Shown in pieces: positions 13,101-22,800 of a stretch of 64,000 bases of DNA. The position numbers and the translations under genes are program-made. Source of the stretch: Aquila chrysaetos chrysaetos (taxonomy: Eukaryota; Chordata; Aves; Accipitriformes; Accipitridae); assembly GCF_900496995.4 (NCBI RefSeq), contig NC_044008.1, positions 13,959,276 to 14,023,275 on the forward strand, given 5' to 3'. The notes beneath the pieces were generated by a model. The model was not told the origin of the DNA, made no database searches, and was given only the letters and a program-made list of their open reading frames with translations. Positions within the stretch are counted from its first letter, which is position 1; each line of letters opens with the position of its first letter.

Positions 13101-16100
13101 TGCACTCTCACCATCCACTTATGTTTAATTTTCCCAAACCATGGCCTTTCACCTATGCACTCAGTGCATAGAAATACTTTCTTCATTTTCTAACATCCAT
13201 GTTGATTGTGACTTGTTATTACTGTAATACAACTGGTCTATATAAATATAAAACTAAATTTTAAAACCAGGAAATATCTGAAGCATGTTTGCTGGATCAA
13301 GACAAAACAATAATATAATGGTTTACTCACTGTACAAACTCAGATGATGCAATACTACTTTCCTTTCAAGACATGGCCTCTTGCTATTATTAAATTAATG
13401 TGGAGCATGTGCTTGAATCCTTTTCAGGAAGCATGGTGGGAGGACAAGGGAAAAGAGGAAGGCTCTGAATCAAAACCATGCTATGGATATAGAGCAAAAG
13501 CCATGCACAACATACAGGTGAGGAAAAGCACCCTGTCAAGCGGGCCCTCACTCTGTAGAGGCAGAGAGCAGGGCAGGCAGGTAGAAGGAGCAGCCTGGGA
13601 ACTTTTGTGTGCTGGAGAGGCTTTCCACATGCTAATCAGAATACAATGTAGAAACAGAATCAGACAGTAATGTAAATTCGAAAGGATCTCTGAAGGCTGT
13701 TGAACAGAAGTTGTGGATATCCCATCACTGGAAGTGTTCAAAGGCAGGCTGGATGGGCCTTTGAGCAACTTGATCTAGTGAAAGATGTCCCTGCCCATTG
13801 CAGGGGGGTTAGACTTGATGGTCTTTGAAGGTTTCTTCCAACCCAAACAATTCTATTATTCTAAGTTAAGACCAATATGAAAAGGCAAAGAAAAATATTT
13901 CTTTATGCGCAGACACAATGAAAGGCAACTGTCTTCAGTTTAGACACCTTGAATATTTATAACACTAATCAACACATTGATTCCAACCTTAGCATCTCTT
14001 CAATCTTCTTAACAAAAATGTAACTTGCAAGGTATATCTTGATGGTTGACTATATTAAGAAAATATTACAACTCCATCACTTTTCACTGTAATTAATGAC
14101 AAATAATATACTTTTAAATAATATACAGGCAGTTAAATGGCTTTCATAACAAATTTTCGCAGGGACAGATTTCCCAAAGCCAATCCCAACATTGGTCGGC
14201 TACTCCCTCTGCTGGATTGAGCCAGTACATGTCTGCCATATGAATGCCATTTTTTATTATTTCAAGTTTTGTTACTTTTTTTTTTTTTTACTTTTTCAAA
14301 CACACATAAACAACTATTTTCCTTTGGATGTTCTGAAAGGTCTCTAAAACAGGAAATCCAAACTATGCAACCATATATTGGAGTGCAAGGCCTCTGTTTA
14401 GCATTTGAGAATTCCTTTATAACACTTAAATAAGGAAGGAATCGTAACACCTGGTCTTGCAATTCTCATTCAGGTACTCTTCAGTGATGCTTGGGCCAGG
14501 CATAAAACTGAAAACAATTAAGCCAAATCTGTACAAGTCTGGCTATTTCTATCAGACTTCTACAAGACTCTCAACAATCTGAAAGAGTCCACCTACAATT
14601 TTTCTCACCCTATAAATTTTATTTATTCATAACATTAAACAACTAAAAGTATACTCATACATCAAATGATCATTAGTCACACATCATCACAACCCCCAGC
14701 TAACCAACTACCAAACAAGTATTAAAAAAAAAAAAAAAAAAAATCAACAAAACTGCTGCATTGCAAGTAAGTTATCAGGCTAGAATTAAATATTTAGGTC
14801 AGTTTTTATATGAACTGCTTCTATTCATCAATCTGAAAAAGCTCATCTGTTGTTTAAAAGTTCACAAAGGAAAAGTCCTAAAATTGTGCAGCATTCAATT
14901 TAAAGCTCAGTAATGGAAGAACCATTTTTAGCATCCCTTCCTGTGTACATTTAGCAACTGTTAAAAATACATTCATACCTAGCTACATATATTCTTATTC
15001 CTTATTCATGTGTGAAAGAGAGCTATTGAGAATCAGCATAGTCATCATCTGAATAAAATATTTGATACTGATATCCAACAAGTTTTACAAACTCTTCAGC
15101 TATAACATTTTTTTGTCATTGAAATGAGCTCAGTACACAGACCAATAGTTTTGTTGATGTTAACAGATATTTTCTAAACAGTAACTTCCATTTATTTCCA
15201 ACACCAAATAGAGAGCATGACTGGGTGGCATGGATGATGACTATCAGCTGTGCCTTAGAAAATATTCCCTAAGAGGATGAAGAAACATTCATGTCTTGTC
15301 TATAAAGTTTTCCAAAGCAAAAAGTTTCAATATCTAAGTTCTATGCCTCAAAAATCAGGTAACCTAAACCCAACATAGTCATTTTTACCAAAAATTCTTA
15401 ACAGTGGCATAGTTTCATCATTTTCTCTTACTCTTACAAATCAAAACAGCGTCTACCCAATAGTAATCTATTAGAGATGTAACAAGCTTTAAACTTAATG
15501 ATTCTCCCAAACCCCATAACCTATCCAGAATCAGTAGATGGCTAGATGTAGTTTTGTTAACAGGTCCTGCTGTTTTCTTGCAAACCCTCATAATGTGCAG
15601 TGCTTTTCCAGAAGCACCTACTAAAATCAAGAGACTGTATCTTTTCCTGTTGAATATTAAAAAATGAACTAAATAGGTTCCACAAAGACTCTCTTTTCTG
15701 TGAAGCCTGGATAAAAGGCCTTGATGATGGTTGGTTTTGATGGGTTGTGACTACTGCCTATCCCTGCTCATCAATCTTACAGTGTCTTTGTGTTTTTCAT
15801 GCCCATTTGTGTTTCTTATGTCCATTTGCTGACTCACCATCAGCTTATAAGGCACCTGGGTAGGGAACGTCTTTTGATAAATGTATAGCACCTAGCACAA
15901 CATAGTATCCTGAGTCATTACCTAGGTTTCTAAGCATTATGATGATGATGATGATTATTGCAAGAAGTAGTATGTGAGATCAATATAAAAAAAAAATTTA
16001 CCAAGAAAAATATGAATTTTGTTATTTTGCTACAGAGGTGTGTTATTTCCCAGCCTCATACTTCCAGTGCTGAAGATGTGCTGTTCACTGTATATTCCAG

Positions 16101-18676
16101 TTACATTACCATTTATACATTTCAGCTATTCCATTAACACCTTGCTTAAATGTCAATGCAGTGTTATAAATACTAAATATTATTATTATTATTTCATATC
16201 TACCTGCAATAAGAGACTACACCCTTAAACCAGATGTGTTTTGCAAAGACAGTAAAAGCCTGCTATCCCCAGGAGGAGTTCTAGCATGGTGTGCAGCACC
16301 CCAAAGCAGCAAATTAACTGTGATCATGAAACTGATGCAAAACTCTGACAAAATGGTAGTCAACTTTGTCTCTGGACAACCCAGAAAGTCTGGTCTGTTG
16401 TGGCTGTTCCCCCGAGGGGAAGAGGAGAAAAAGAGGAGGTTGTGTGAAACACATAATGAGGCCAGGACTGGCCATGAGCTTCAGCCTTCCATTAACCCAG
16501 AGCAGAAAGCCTGGCTTCTCTCAAAGGCTTCTCCTTCCAGCCATAACCCCATTCCTCATCCTACCACTTTAGCCATTTACCCTTCATGGCAAAATTCATT
16601 TGGGTCATACAGCAGAAAAATCATAAGCCAGCTCTCTATCCATATTTAATTTTAACTTTGTAAGAATACAGCTACTAACAACAGTGAAAGTCGTCATACG
16701 CATAGTGTTTGCAGGATTACAGTTTGCCTGACTTTTTATGGATACTGTTTAGAAGTAAATCTGGATGAGAACTGAAAGAGAGAAATCAGACAGGAATGAA
16801 ACACTCAGACGCAGCAGGGAATCCCAAATTATTTGGACATGATTATTTGGACTCCAACTGTGTTTGGACCATGTCCAAACCACAACCTAACTGTAAAAAG
16901 ACTTAAACAAATGGCCATTTTAGAATTCTATATCCTTAATTTTGAGAATATCTGTATAAATGTTCATAGGTCTCAGCTTAGCTTTGATGTTCCTTAATAC
17001 AGGGACCAGTATTATCTCATTTACCTTCATACCAAGCATACTGTAACTTCAGAAAGAAATTAAAATGTAATAAAATGAATTAAGAAATATGGCTAGATAT
17101 CAGCAAGCACCAACCTCTAAGAAAGAAGAAAAAAAATGATTAAAAAAAAATCTTACACAGGCTAATTTTTAACTGGTTCTTTCTTCTAAGAAATTCCTTT
17201 TAATCTTAATTCTTTCATTTTTAGTTTATTAACTTAATGCCACTGTTGCTATAAAGGTATTTATAACTTTTGCTTAGAAATGTAAATATGAGCTATTTTT
17301 GAAGTGCTGAACCAAGAAATACACCTCACACAAATATATCTTATCTTTTGTTTTTCTGTGCTTTAAAAAACAAAGAATGATCAAGAGACAGACTCTCAGG
17401 AGAGGTACTCAGTCTGCATGGCAGCGCTGCTCTATAATTATTCTAATTGGCTCAAGATTTCTTTATTAATGTTTCCATGGAAATCCTCACTGTAATAGCT
17501 GCTTGCAAATGGGGTCTATTTTTGGTAGCTTAAAAGTATCAGGATGTCTCTTAAACTTGTATTTGTGCATTGTGCCTTTCTTTGTTTTAAGGAAACTGAA
17601 GAACAGCTGCTGCAGATTTTGAAACAGGCAGAGATGAATGTGACAAACAGGGAGGAAACTAAAAAAATAGAGAATCAGTTAAGAATCATGAAGGCAAACC
17701 CACCAACTCTGCTTCCCCCACAGTCCTTCATGTTATGACAAACAATTTTACTCTCCAACATTTCATGAGGTTTATTTACTCCTGGGCCAATAAATATCTA
17801 ATCCACCTGAGACAAGGGGACCAGTATCTGAAAGGTGGTCCACCGCCATCCTTACCTTTGACAGGCCATTAAAAACTACAGGTTGTACCCGTAGCACTCA
17901 AAAAGGAAAGAAGTGTCCAGCTGACACGTAGAGGTACTTCTGTAAAAACTAAAGAACTTAAGCAAATCTAGGGAAGGTGCTGGTGCAGTTCACTGCACTT
18001 GCCTTCATTTCAGTCATCGGTTGAGTTTAAACATGGATTAAGAAGCAGAATTACCTTGTTCCATCTTGCTCCTATGTTTACAGTTTTCACAAATTGCTTG
18101 AAGCAAGCTATTAACAGAAGAACGAAACCACGGCCCACACCAGCAGAGAGCAGCGTCAGGGGTGTGAAATACCCTGGCCAACGCTGAGGGACCCGGCACC
18201 TGGGCACTGCTCAGGGGCAAGGGGGGGGGGGGGGGGGGGGGGAACCCTTCGCGGCGGGGGGTCGCCTCCCTCCCAGGGAGGCTACCGGGCGAGTCTGCGG
18301 TCCCACCGGCTCCAGTGGGGACCAGGCTGCCGACCACCTAGGACGACCGGCCGGGTGGTGGAGGGCAGGGGCGGCCGAGAAGGCTGCCTCCCACACACCG
18401 CGGGGCGACGTGCTCCCCGCAACGCCTGCCATGGCGCGGGCCGACCCCGCCACCCTTCCCGCCCGCCAGCGGCGGCGCCTGCGCGGAAAGCGGGGGCGCG
18501 GGCCGGGGCGGGCGGCTGGCTGGCTGGCTAGCTGCGGATCCCGGGGTGTAAGGAGGGGGCCGTTTCCCGCCGCCCCGCTCGGCGGGCTCTGCCGCCGTTA
18601 CCTCGTAGACGTGGAGGAGGTTGTGGCGGCTGAAGTAAGCGCGGAGCTCGGGGCTCGCGGTCCCGAGGGACGCCAT
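1051..18676 (-). CDS. FBXL13: FBXL13 (DRC6), 5' part of gene, six coding exons
   Basis: FBXL13 is an F-box/leucine-rich-repeat protein, known as DRC6 of the nexin-dynein regulatory complex of motile cilia. Six minus-strand exons (18602-18676, 11958-12061, 9251-9344, 7804-7871, 5947-6101, 1051-1144) have AG/GT borders and their phases (0,2,0,2,1,2) join with no stop, giving about 197 residues. The N-terminus (residues about 8-45, with an RPEDPLKFLEEKL segment) resembles a RIIa/DPY-30-like helical docking motif. Then follow WxxY-type helices rich in Lys and aromatic residues. The F-box and LRR exons are not in the window and must lie left of base 1. The start ATG has a perfect GCCGCCATGG context. 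Identity rests on this N-terminus plus the known synteny next to ARMC10, because the diagnostic F-box is not visible. It shares a CpG island head to head with ARMC10. Confidence 0.85.
1145..5946 (-). other. FBXL13: FBXL13 intron 5, AT-rich
   Basis: No coding exon was recognised. It holds a purine-rich (GA/AAG) stretch at about 1660-1760 and A-tracts near 3938 and 4394. The open frames at 2.58-2.96 kb have no coding-like composition or homology that I recognise. Confidence 0.6.
5947..6101 (-). CDS. FBXL13: FBXL13 coding exon 5
   Basis: The acceptor ACAATTCAG|A restores frame. An alternative AG two bases on would hit a stop, so it is excluded. The exon encodes about 51 residues of basic helix with spaced Trp (GGWIKYNLLKK, QKWSMWVQIHKEK). 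The donor is ACAT|GTAAGT, phase 1. Confidence 0.88.
6102..7803 (-). other. FBXL13: FBXL13 intron 4
   Basis: AT-rich intron with an A-run at about 6941-6958 followed by a decayed CR1 fragment. Nothing else is recognised. Confidence 0.6.
6960..7180 (+). mobile_element. Old CR1 LINE 3' fragment
   Basis: Plus-strand translation keeps the CR1 C-terminal pattern (RIMKYWNKLPAEIV, then an SPxPVIFKIxxTSLDQ-like stretch), equivalent to VRHWNRLP and APSLEVFKARLD in younger copies. It ends near a TCTATGATTCT tail typical of CR1. It is highly diverged and the limits are approximate. Confidence 0.6.
7804..7871 (-). CDS. FBXL13: FBXL13 coding exon 4
   Basis: It encodes MTEELCAKAWDFYSRNLMKL plus YF, then two bases GG. 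The donor is a perfect GTAAGT and the acceptor is GTTTAG. Confidence 0.9.
7872..11957 (-). other. FBXL13: FBXL13 introns 2 and 3 (exon 3 excluded)
   Basis: AT-rich sequence interrupted only by exon 3 (9251-9344). A G10 run sits at 11264-11273. No further exon or repeat family was recognised. Confidence 0.55.
9251..9344 (-). CDS. FBXL13: FBXL13 coding exon 3
   Basis: The first base completes a Trp codon with exon 2. The exon then encodes 31 residues containing KLKRISETYL and FGLDGEQL. The donor is CAATTG|GTAAAA, phase 0. The acceptor is CTCTTTTAAAG. Confidence 0.88.
11958..12061 (-). CDS. FBXL13: FBXL13 coding exon 2
   Basis: The acceptor TTTTTGCAG precedes codon GTG, and the donor is TTATG|GTACAT. 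It reads VLLCGVIVMRPEDPLKFLEE and continues to DAVLW, phase 2 at the end. The RPEDPLxFL segment is the strongest evidence for a RIIa/DPY-30-like docking helix. Confidence 0.9.
13690..13863 (+). mobile_element. CR1 LINE 3' end
   Basis: It has the typical avian CR1 3' end: a frame-equivalent of PSLEVFKGRLDGPLSNL, the CATTGCAGGGGGGTTAGACT segment, a CTTCCAACCC motif, and a tail ATTCTATTATTCTA derived from the ATTCTRTG repeat. It is 5'-truncated, as most CR1 copies are. The 5' limit is approximate. Confidence 0.88.
14724..14743 (+). repeat. A20 homopolymer
   Basis: Twenty consecutive A bases in FBXL13 intron 1. No retrocopy body was recognised on its 5' side. Confidence 0.9.
17592..17738 (+). 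CDS. Unidentified terminal-exon-like ORF antisense to FBXL13 intron 1
   Basis: A pyrimidine-rich acceptor (CCTTTCTTTGTTTTAAG) leads into 48 codons and a TGA. The peptide is a charged amphipathic helix (ETEEQLLQILKQAEMNV, NREETKKIENQLRIMKAN) with a Pro-rich tail ending QSFML. Codon use looks coding-like. An AATAAA lies about 50 bases after the stop (17790-17795). I do not recognise the protein and found no partner exon upstream on the plus strand. It could be the last exon of an unannotated gene nested in FBXL13, a retained fragment of an old gene, or chance. Confidence 0.4.
   Translation, partial: ETEEQLLQILKQAEMNVTNREETKKIENQLRIMKANPPTLLPPQSFML
17790..17795 (+). terminator. AATAAA after the 17.6 kb ORF
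   Basis: A canonical poly(A) hexamer (CCAATAAATATC context) 52 bases 3' of the ORF stop, a spacing compatible with a very short 3' UTR. Confidence 0.35.
18221..18242 (+). repeat. G22 homopolymer
   Basis: Twenty-two consecutive G on the plus strand (C on the FBXL13 sense strand), at the edge of the CpG island about 360 bases inside FBXL13 intron 1. It could form a G-quadruplex. Homopolymer length is error-prone in assemblies. Confidence 0.85.
18602..18676 (-). CDS. FBXL13: FBXL13 coding exon 1
   Basis: It encodes 25 residues, MASLGTASPE at the start and LLHVYE at the end. The ATG (18676-18674) lies in a GCCGCCATGG Kozak context. The donor is GAG|GTAACG at 18601-18600, phase 0. The exon lies inside the CpG island. 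Confidence 0.85.
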
Positions 18677-19705
18677 GGCGGCGCTGGGCGCAGCGGCGGT
18701 CGCGTAGCAACGGGCCCGCGGCCTGCAGCTGCCCGGGCCGAGGTGCCCTGCCGTCCCCGCTGCCGCCCTCCGCGGCACCTGCAGCCGGCTGGGACGGGCA
18801 CCCTGTCCCTGCCCCGCGGACAGCTACGCACCCCTGTCCGCCCCAGCCTGCTCCCCGCTCCCCCGTCGCGTGGGGCGAGGAGCGGTGGAAAGGCTTTCAT
18901 GCGCCCGGAGGCAGAGAGAGGGGTGTCTGCCGATTACTGCTCCGAGCGGTCCCGGATGGCCCTCCCAGCCCCGCACTACCAGGGTTTCCTTGCCAGTGCT
19001 TCGGCTCTCCACCCCGGCCCAGTTTTCAGCCGAGCTAAGCGCTACCGGCGTTCCCTGCTGCTGCTGCCAGCGTGCACCACGGAGGCCCAGCACGTTTGCA
19101 GGTGTTAGGTGTCGGAAAGGGCAGCGGCTGAGAAACCGTGGCCCTGCATTCGTATTTAAAGCCAGCAAGCGTGGTGAGGATTTGGCCGGCAGGTATACGC
19201 ACCCCCGAGGCAAATGTTTTCAGCATCTGTATTTTTAATACATTGCCGTGTTTTGTTAAAACTTTAAATAGTTGTGGTTTGGTTTTGGGGTTTTTTTTTT
19301 TAGGGAGGTTGTGTCTGGCCTAATTAATGTCTTTATAAGCAGCTTGGTAGCTATAAAAAAGGCGCATCTTTATTTCCCTCCCAGGTACCGGCTGCAGCAG
19401 CCTTCCCAAAGGGGAAGCCTGTTCGGTACGCGGTGCTCAGACCGGCCTGGGGGCGCGCGCTGGTTTTTTTTCCTCTAAAACGTCGTCGCTACGCGGGTTT
19501 GCGCTTCGCTGCGCCCCAGCAGGGCCGGGGACTCCCTCGGCACCCCCGGCAGACCCGCGGCAGGGCAGAGCCGCGGGCCCCAGGGCCCGGCTGCGGGAGG
19601 GAAGGGAAGGGAAGCGGGGCCGGAGCTGAGCTGAGCCGCGCCGGATGGGGCGGCGGCTTCCGCGGGCGGGCGGCGCGGGCAGGGGCGCTGCCGCCGCCGG
19701 GGGAA

Positions 19706-19820
19706 ATGGGGGAGCCGCGGGGGGCGGCGGTGAGAGCGGCGGCCGTCCTGCTCGGGGCTGGCGCCTGCTACTGCCTGTGGCGGCTGGCGGCGGGCGGCCG
19801 GCGGCGGCGGCGGCCCTCAG
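19706..19820 (+). CDS. ARMC10: ARMC10 exon 1 (coding part)
   Basis: The ATG at 19706 has G at -3 and +4. The exon encodes the membrane anchor and five consecutive Arg. The donor is CTCAG|GTGAGG, phase 1. Confidence 0.93.
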
Positions 19821-22800
19821 GTGAGGGGCAGGGCGGGAGGGCCGGCGCGCCGCCGCCTGCCTGCGGGCCGAGCGGGCCCCGGCCGGGCCTCCGCTGTGCC
19901 GGTGGGCGCGGAGCAGGTCCGCGCAGCTGTGGCGGGGCCCGGCGCCGGCTTCCAGCCCCCGCCCCTGGAGCGCGGCTCCGGGCTGCTGCCCGCCTGCGGC
20001 CTCGGGGCGGACCTGCTCCCCGTGAGAGGGGGTACCGCGGTCCTGCCTGTCGGCCCTCTGATAGCCATGCGACGCGTTCAGAGGACTCTCGAGCACGTTT
20101 TATTTTTACAAAAGCCTAATTTTTTATTTTTTACATCCCTTAAAGCGTACGTCCAATCAGTGTATTTACTTACTGGGCTGATTTGCTGTTCTGATATTAA
20201 AGTTATTTGTGTCCCCCCTGTAATTCAAAGCTAAACAGTCTTTAGACGAGGATGAGGGTGAGATGAGGATAAAAAAGGATTTTGTTTTTCAAGCAAGGTC
20301 TTGGATCATCATAATTAACTTTGACCTCGCCGAAGAATACCGTGGTGTTTGCCTGGTGAGATAGTGGAAGCAAATATGTGGAATTATAAAGGACTGGTTA
20401 GCTTCTCAGAAGTCATCTCGAGTCATCGCTGACTAGTCCAGTAGTCATAGATTGGGTCTTCAGGCTATTCAGCTAGCTAAATAGTTCTGCCTCCAACCTG
20501 GCTGAAAATGGTCTTTGATGGCATTTGTGTCACCCTTTTTTGAAAGCCAGGTACTCCATAACATCATCCTGACTCAGAAACAGCCTTCCTCAGTTGTTTG
20601 AGTGATGCCGTCATAGGCAGTGTTCTTAACATTGGGGTTGTTACTTTGTCAAAGGACCTCGGGGTTCTAGCAAAACGTCTTTATCATAATTTCTGGAAGT
20701 AGCAGTCTGCAAGTCAGAAGTTTTGTTTTCCTACAGTGTCCAGACAGATTTCCATATTTCATTTCAGGGAACACAAGGAAAAAAGTTAACATGTTTGGTG
20801 AATATTCCTAATAATTTTGAAGGGGAGGTTTGCTGTTGGTTAACCAGAGGGTAATACACCTCAAGATGTTACTATGTATTCCTTTTATTTTCTACTTTGA
20901 AAAGAGGCAGGCAGAGGACTGGAGGTGAGGGAAAGGCTGGAAATCTTGCTGTCGTAAAACAGTCTTTTTGCCATGATATGACGGTTGGGTACAATCAAAA
21001 CAACGCATCCTACAACTGAGAGCTAAACCTCAGCTTTGTAAAAAACGTTAACTGGTAACTAAGTGAAATGTCTCGAACTCGGTATCAAGTATTTCATTTT
21101 TAAACACTGACAGACAACAGTCCTCCAGCATCAACCCATACCGTGGATGAGGATGCTCTACAGAAACTTATTCATTTGCTCCAGGCCACAGATGATCCAT
21201 TAATTCAAGAGCAAGCTTTAATCACTCTCAGCAACAGTGCTGCCTTCTCTGTAAATCAAGTAAGTATTGTTCTGTAAAAAACAACAGTGTTTCAATACCA
21301 GTTGTAATGGAAGATGAGAGGTGCTGTTTTGCTGAAGAGTGACACAGGACTGAGAGCTAGGATAGCTTGTGTTCTAAAACCTATTTTATGTCTATGTTTT
21401 AATTTCTGCTAGCCCAAATAATATAATTTACCAGCTTCACAGAATTTGCCTAAGCTTAATGTTTGTACAACTTAAAAAGTCTGTACAGACTTCTATATTT
21501 TAAATATGCTGTAAATGTATCTTTTGTTGCTTACAGTTACGTAATGTTAATGAAAGGGTTGAATTGGAGAAGGGTTAAATTCTTTCAGGATGAGGTCTGA
21601 AATTTACTGAGATAATTTAAACTAATTTTTTATCTTTACAAAGTTGTATGATACTTACATCTTAGCAACTTTCCAACTCTCCAGGTCTCTTCAAATCAAT
21701 TGGAAATACAATGCAGAAAAGCTTTGAGCTGGATGCAGATTTTCATGCCTTTGTAAAGGTTTAACCTCCAGGGTCCCACCCTTTTTTTTTTTTCCTGTCC
21801 TTTTTGCATGGTACTTATGACAGCTGTCTATTTTGGATTCTCAGAACTGTTTTCTTAATAGAAATCTCTCGGAACAGAATGTAACTGAATCCCAAGGCCC
21901 ATTGGCCCATTTTTCATTTACTTGAAAACAGTACATGTTTTTTTTCAGTGATGGTTAGAGTCTAAGTGAAAAAGATTTTAAAAAAATCAAATGTAATGGA
22001 AAAGAAAGATAAAGTTTTGGAAGTTCTACTCATAATAATATAAAGCTGTTATCTTGAAATTCTGTTCTGTTCAGTCAGGACTTTTAGGTACTGTGGCCTG
22101 GCTCAGCTATTCTATAAAGTCATTATGCAATAGTTACCTTTGATTCTTTATAATCTAAAATGCTTTAAGCATGCTCTGCAGGCCAGATTTTAAAACTAAA
22201 GGTGTTGTGCCATTGTCAAATAATGTCAAATAATACTTTGGCCCTAAGCAGGACTATCCTTAATTTCAATGGAAGCAATAAAGCAATATCTACTAACACT
22301 CTCTCTTCAAACAGAGTAGTCTGTTCTGGAAGTCTTCATTCACACATTCTATTTGCGTTAAAATGGAAACTTTGAGGAAAGCCTTCAGCATTTAATTTAA
22401 ATTTTTAAAAATCTTATTAAATATCTGTTTTATATTTCAGGACATAATCCGAAATTTGGGTGGCCTTTCTGTTATTGGAGGGATGCTCTCAGATTGCGTT
22501 CCCAAAGTTAAAGAAAAAGCACTAAATGCACTTAATAATTTGAGTATGAATATTAAAAATCAGGAAGAGATACAGGTAAGTTTCTTAAAGGGAAAAATCA
22601 AAGTAATTGAGACACAGGAGATAGTATAAGGCTTTCAGCATATTTGTTAAATATAAGCCAGGATGCCCAAATGTTTTGATGTTAGCCATACGAGTCAGCA
22701 GATCTGGATGATCTGTGCGTCCTAAGGCCAAAAGGATAACTTAAAAATGCATTGGATCACTGGCACTTACTTTTTTAAGACAGTTAGGAAACTAGGCAGT

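Larger units (their letters stand above)
12062..18601 (-). other. FBXL13: FBXL13 intron 1
   Basis: A 6.5 kb intron holding a CR1 3' end (13.7 kb), an A20 tract (14724-14743), ATG/ATT triplet runs (about 15945-15957, 16180), the unexplained plus-strand exon-like ORF at 17.6 kb, and a 22-base G tract close to the CpG island. Confidence 0.6.
18180..20070. promoter_or_regulatory. CpG-island bidirectional promoter, FBXL13/ARMC10
   Basis: Very GC- and CpG-rich DNA covers both first exons, with an AT-richer dip at about 19220-19370. The two ATGs are 1,030 bases apart and divergent (18676 minus, 19706 plus). No TATA box is evident, as expected for a broad CpG promoter. In human the same two genes are also head to head, so the arrangement is conserved. 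Start sites cannot be placed from sequence alone. Confidence 0.8.

Noticed and set aside
13344..13670. 108-codon plus-strand frame next to a CR1 end
   Set aside because: Low-similarity, mixed composition and adjoining a transposon; nothing supports a gene.
16236..16649. 137-codon plus-strand frame in FBXL13 intron 1
   Set aside because: No Kozak support, no recognised family, composition not coding-like; overlapping frames are equally open.
18338..18778. Long GC-rich frames on both strands around 18.3-19.2 kb
   Set aside because: GC-rich islands lack stop codons by composition. Only the 25 codons from 18676 to 18602 are supported by a donor and downstream exons.
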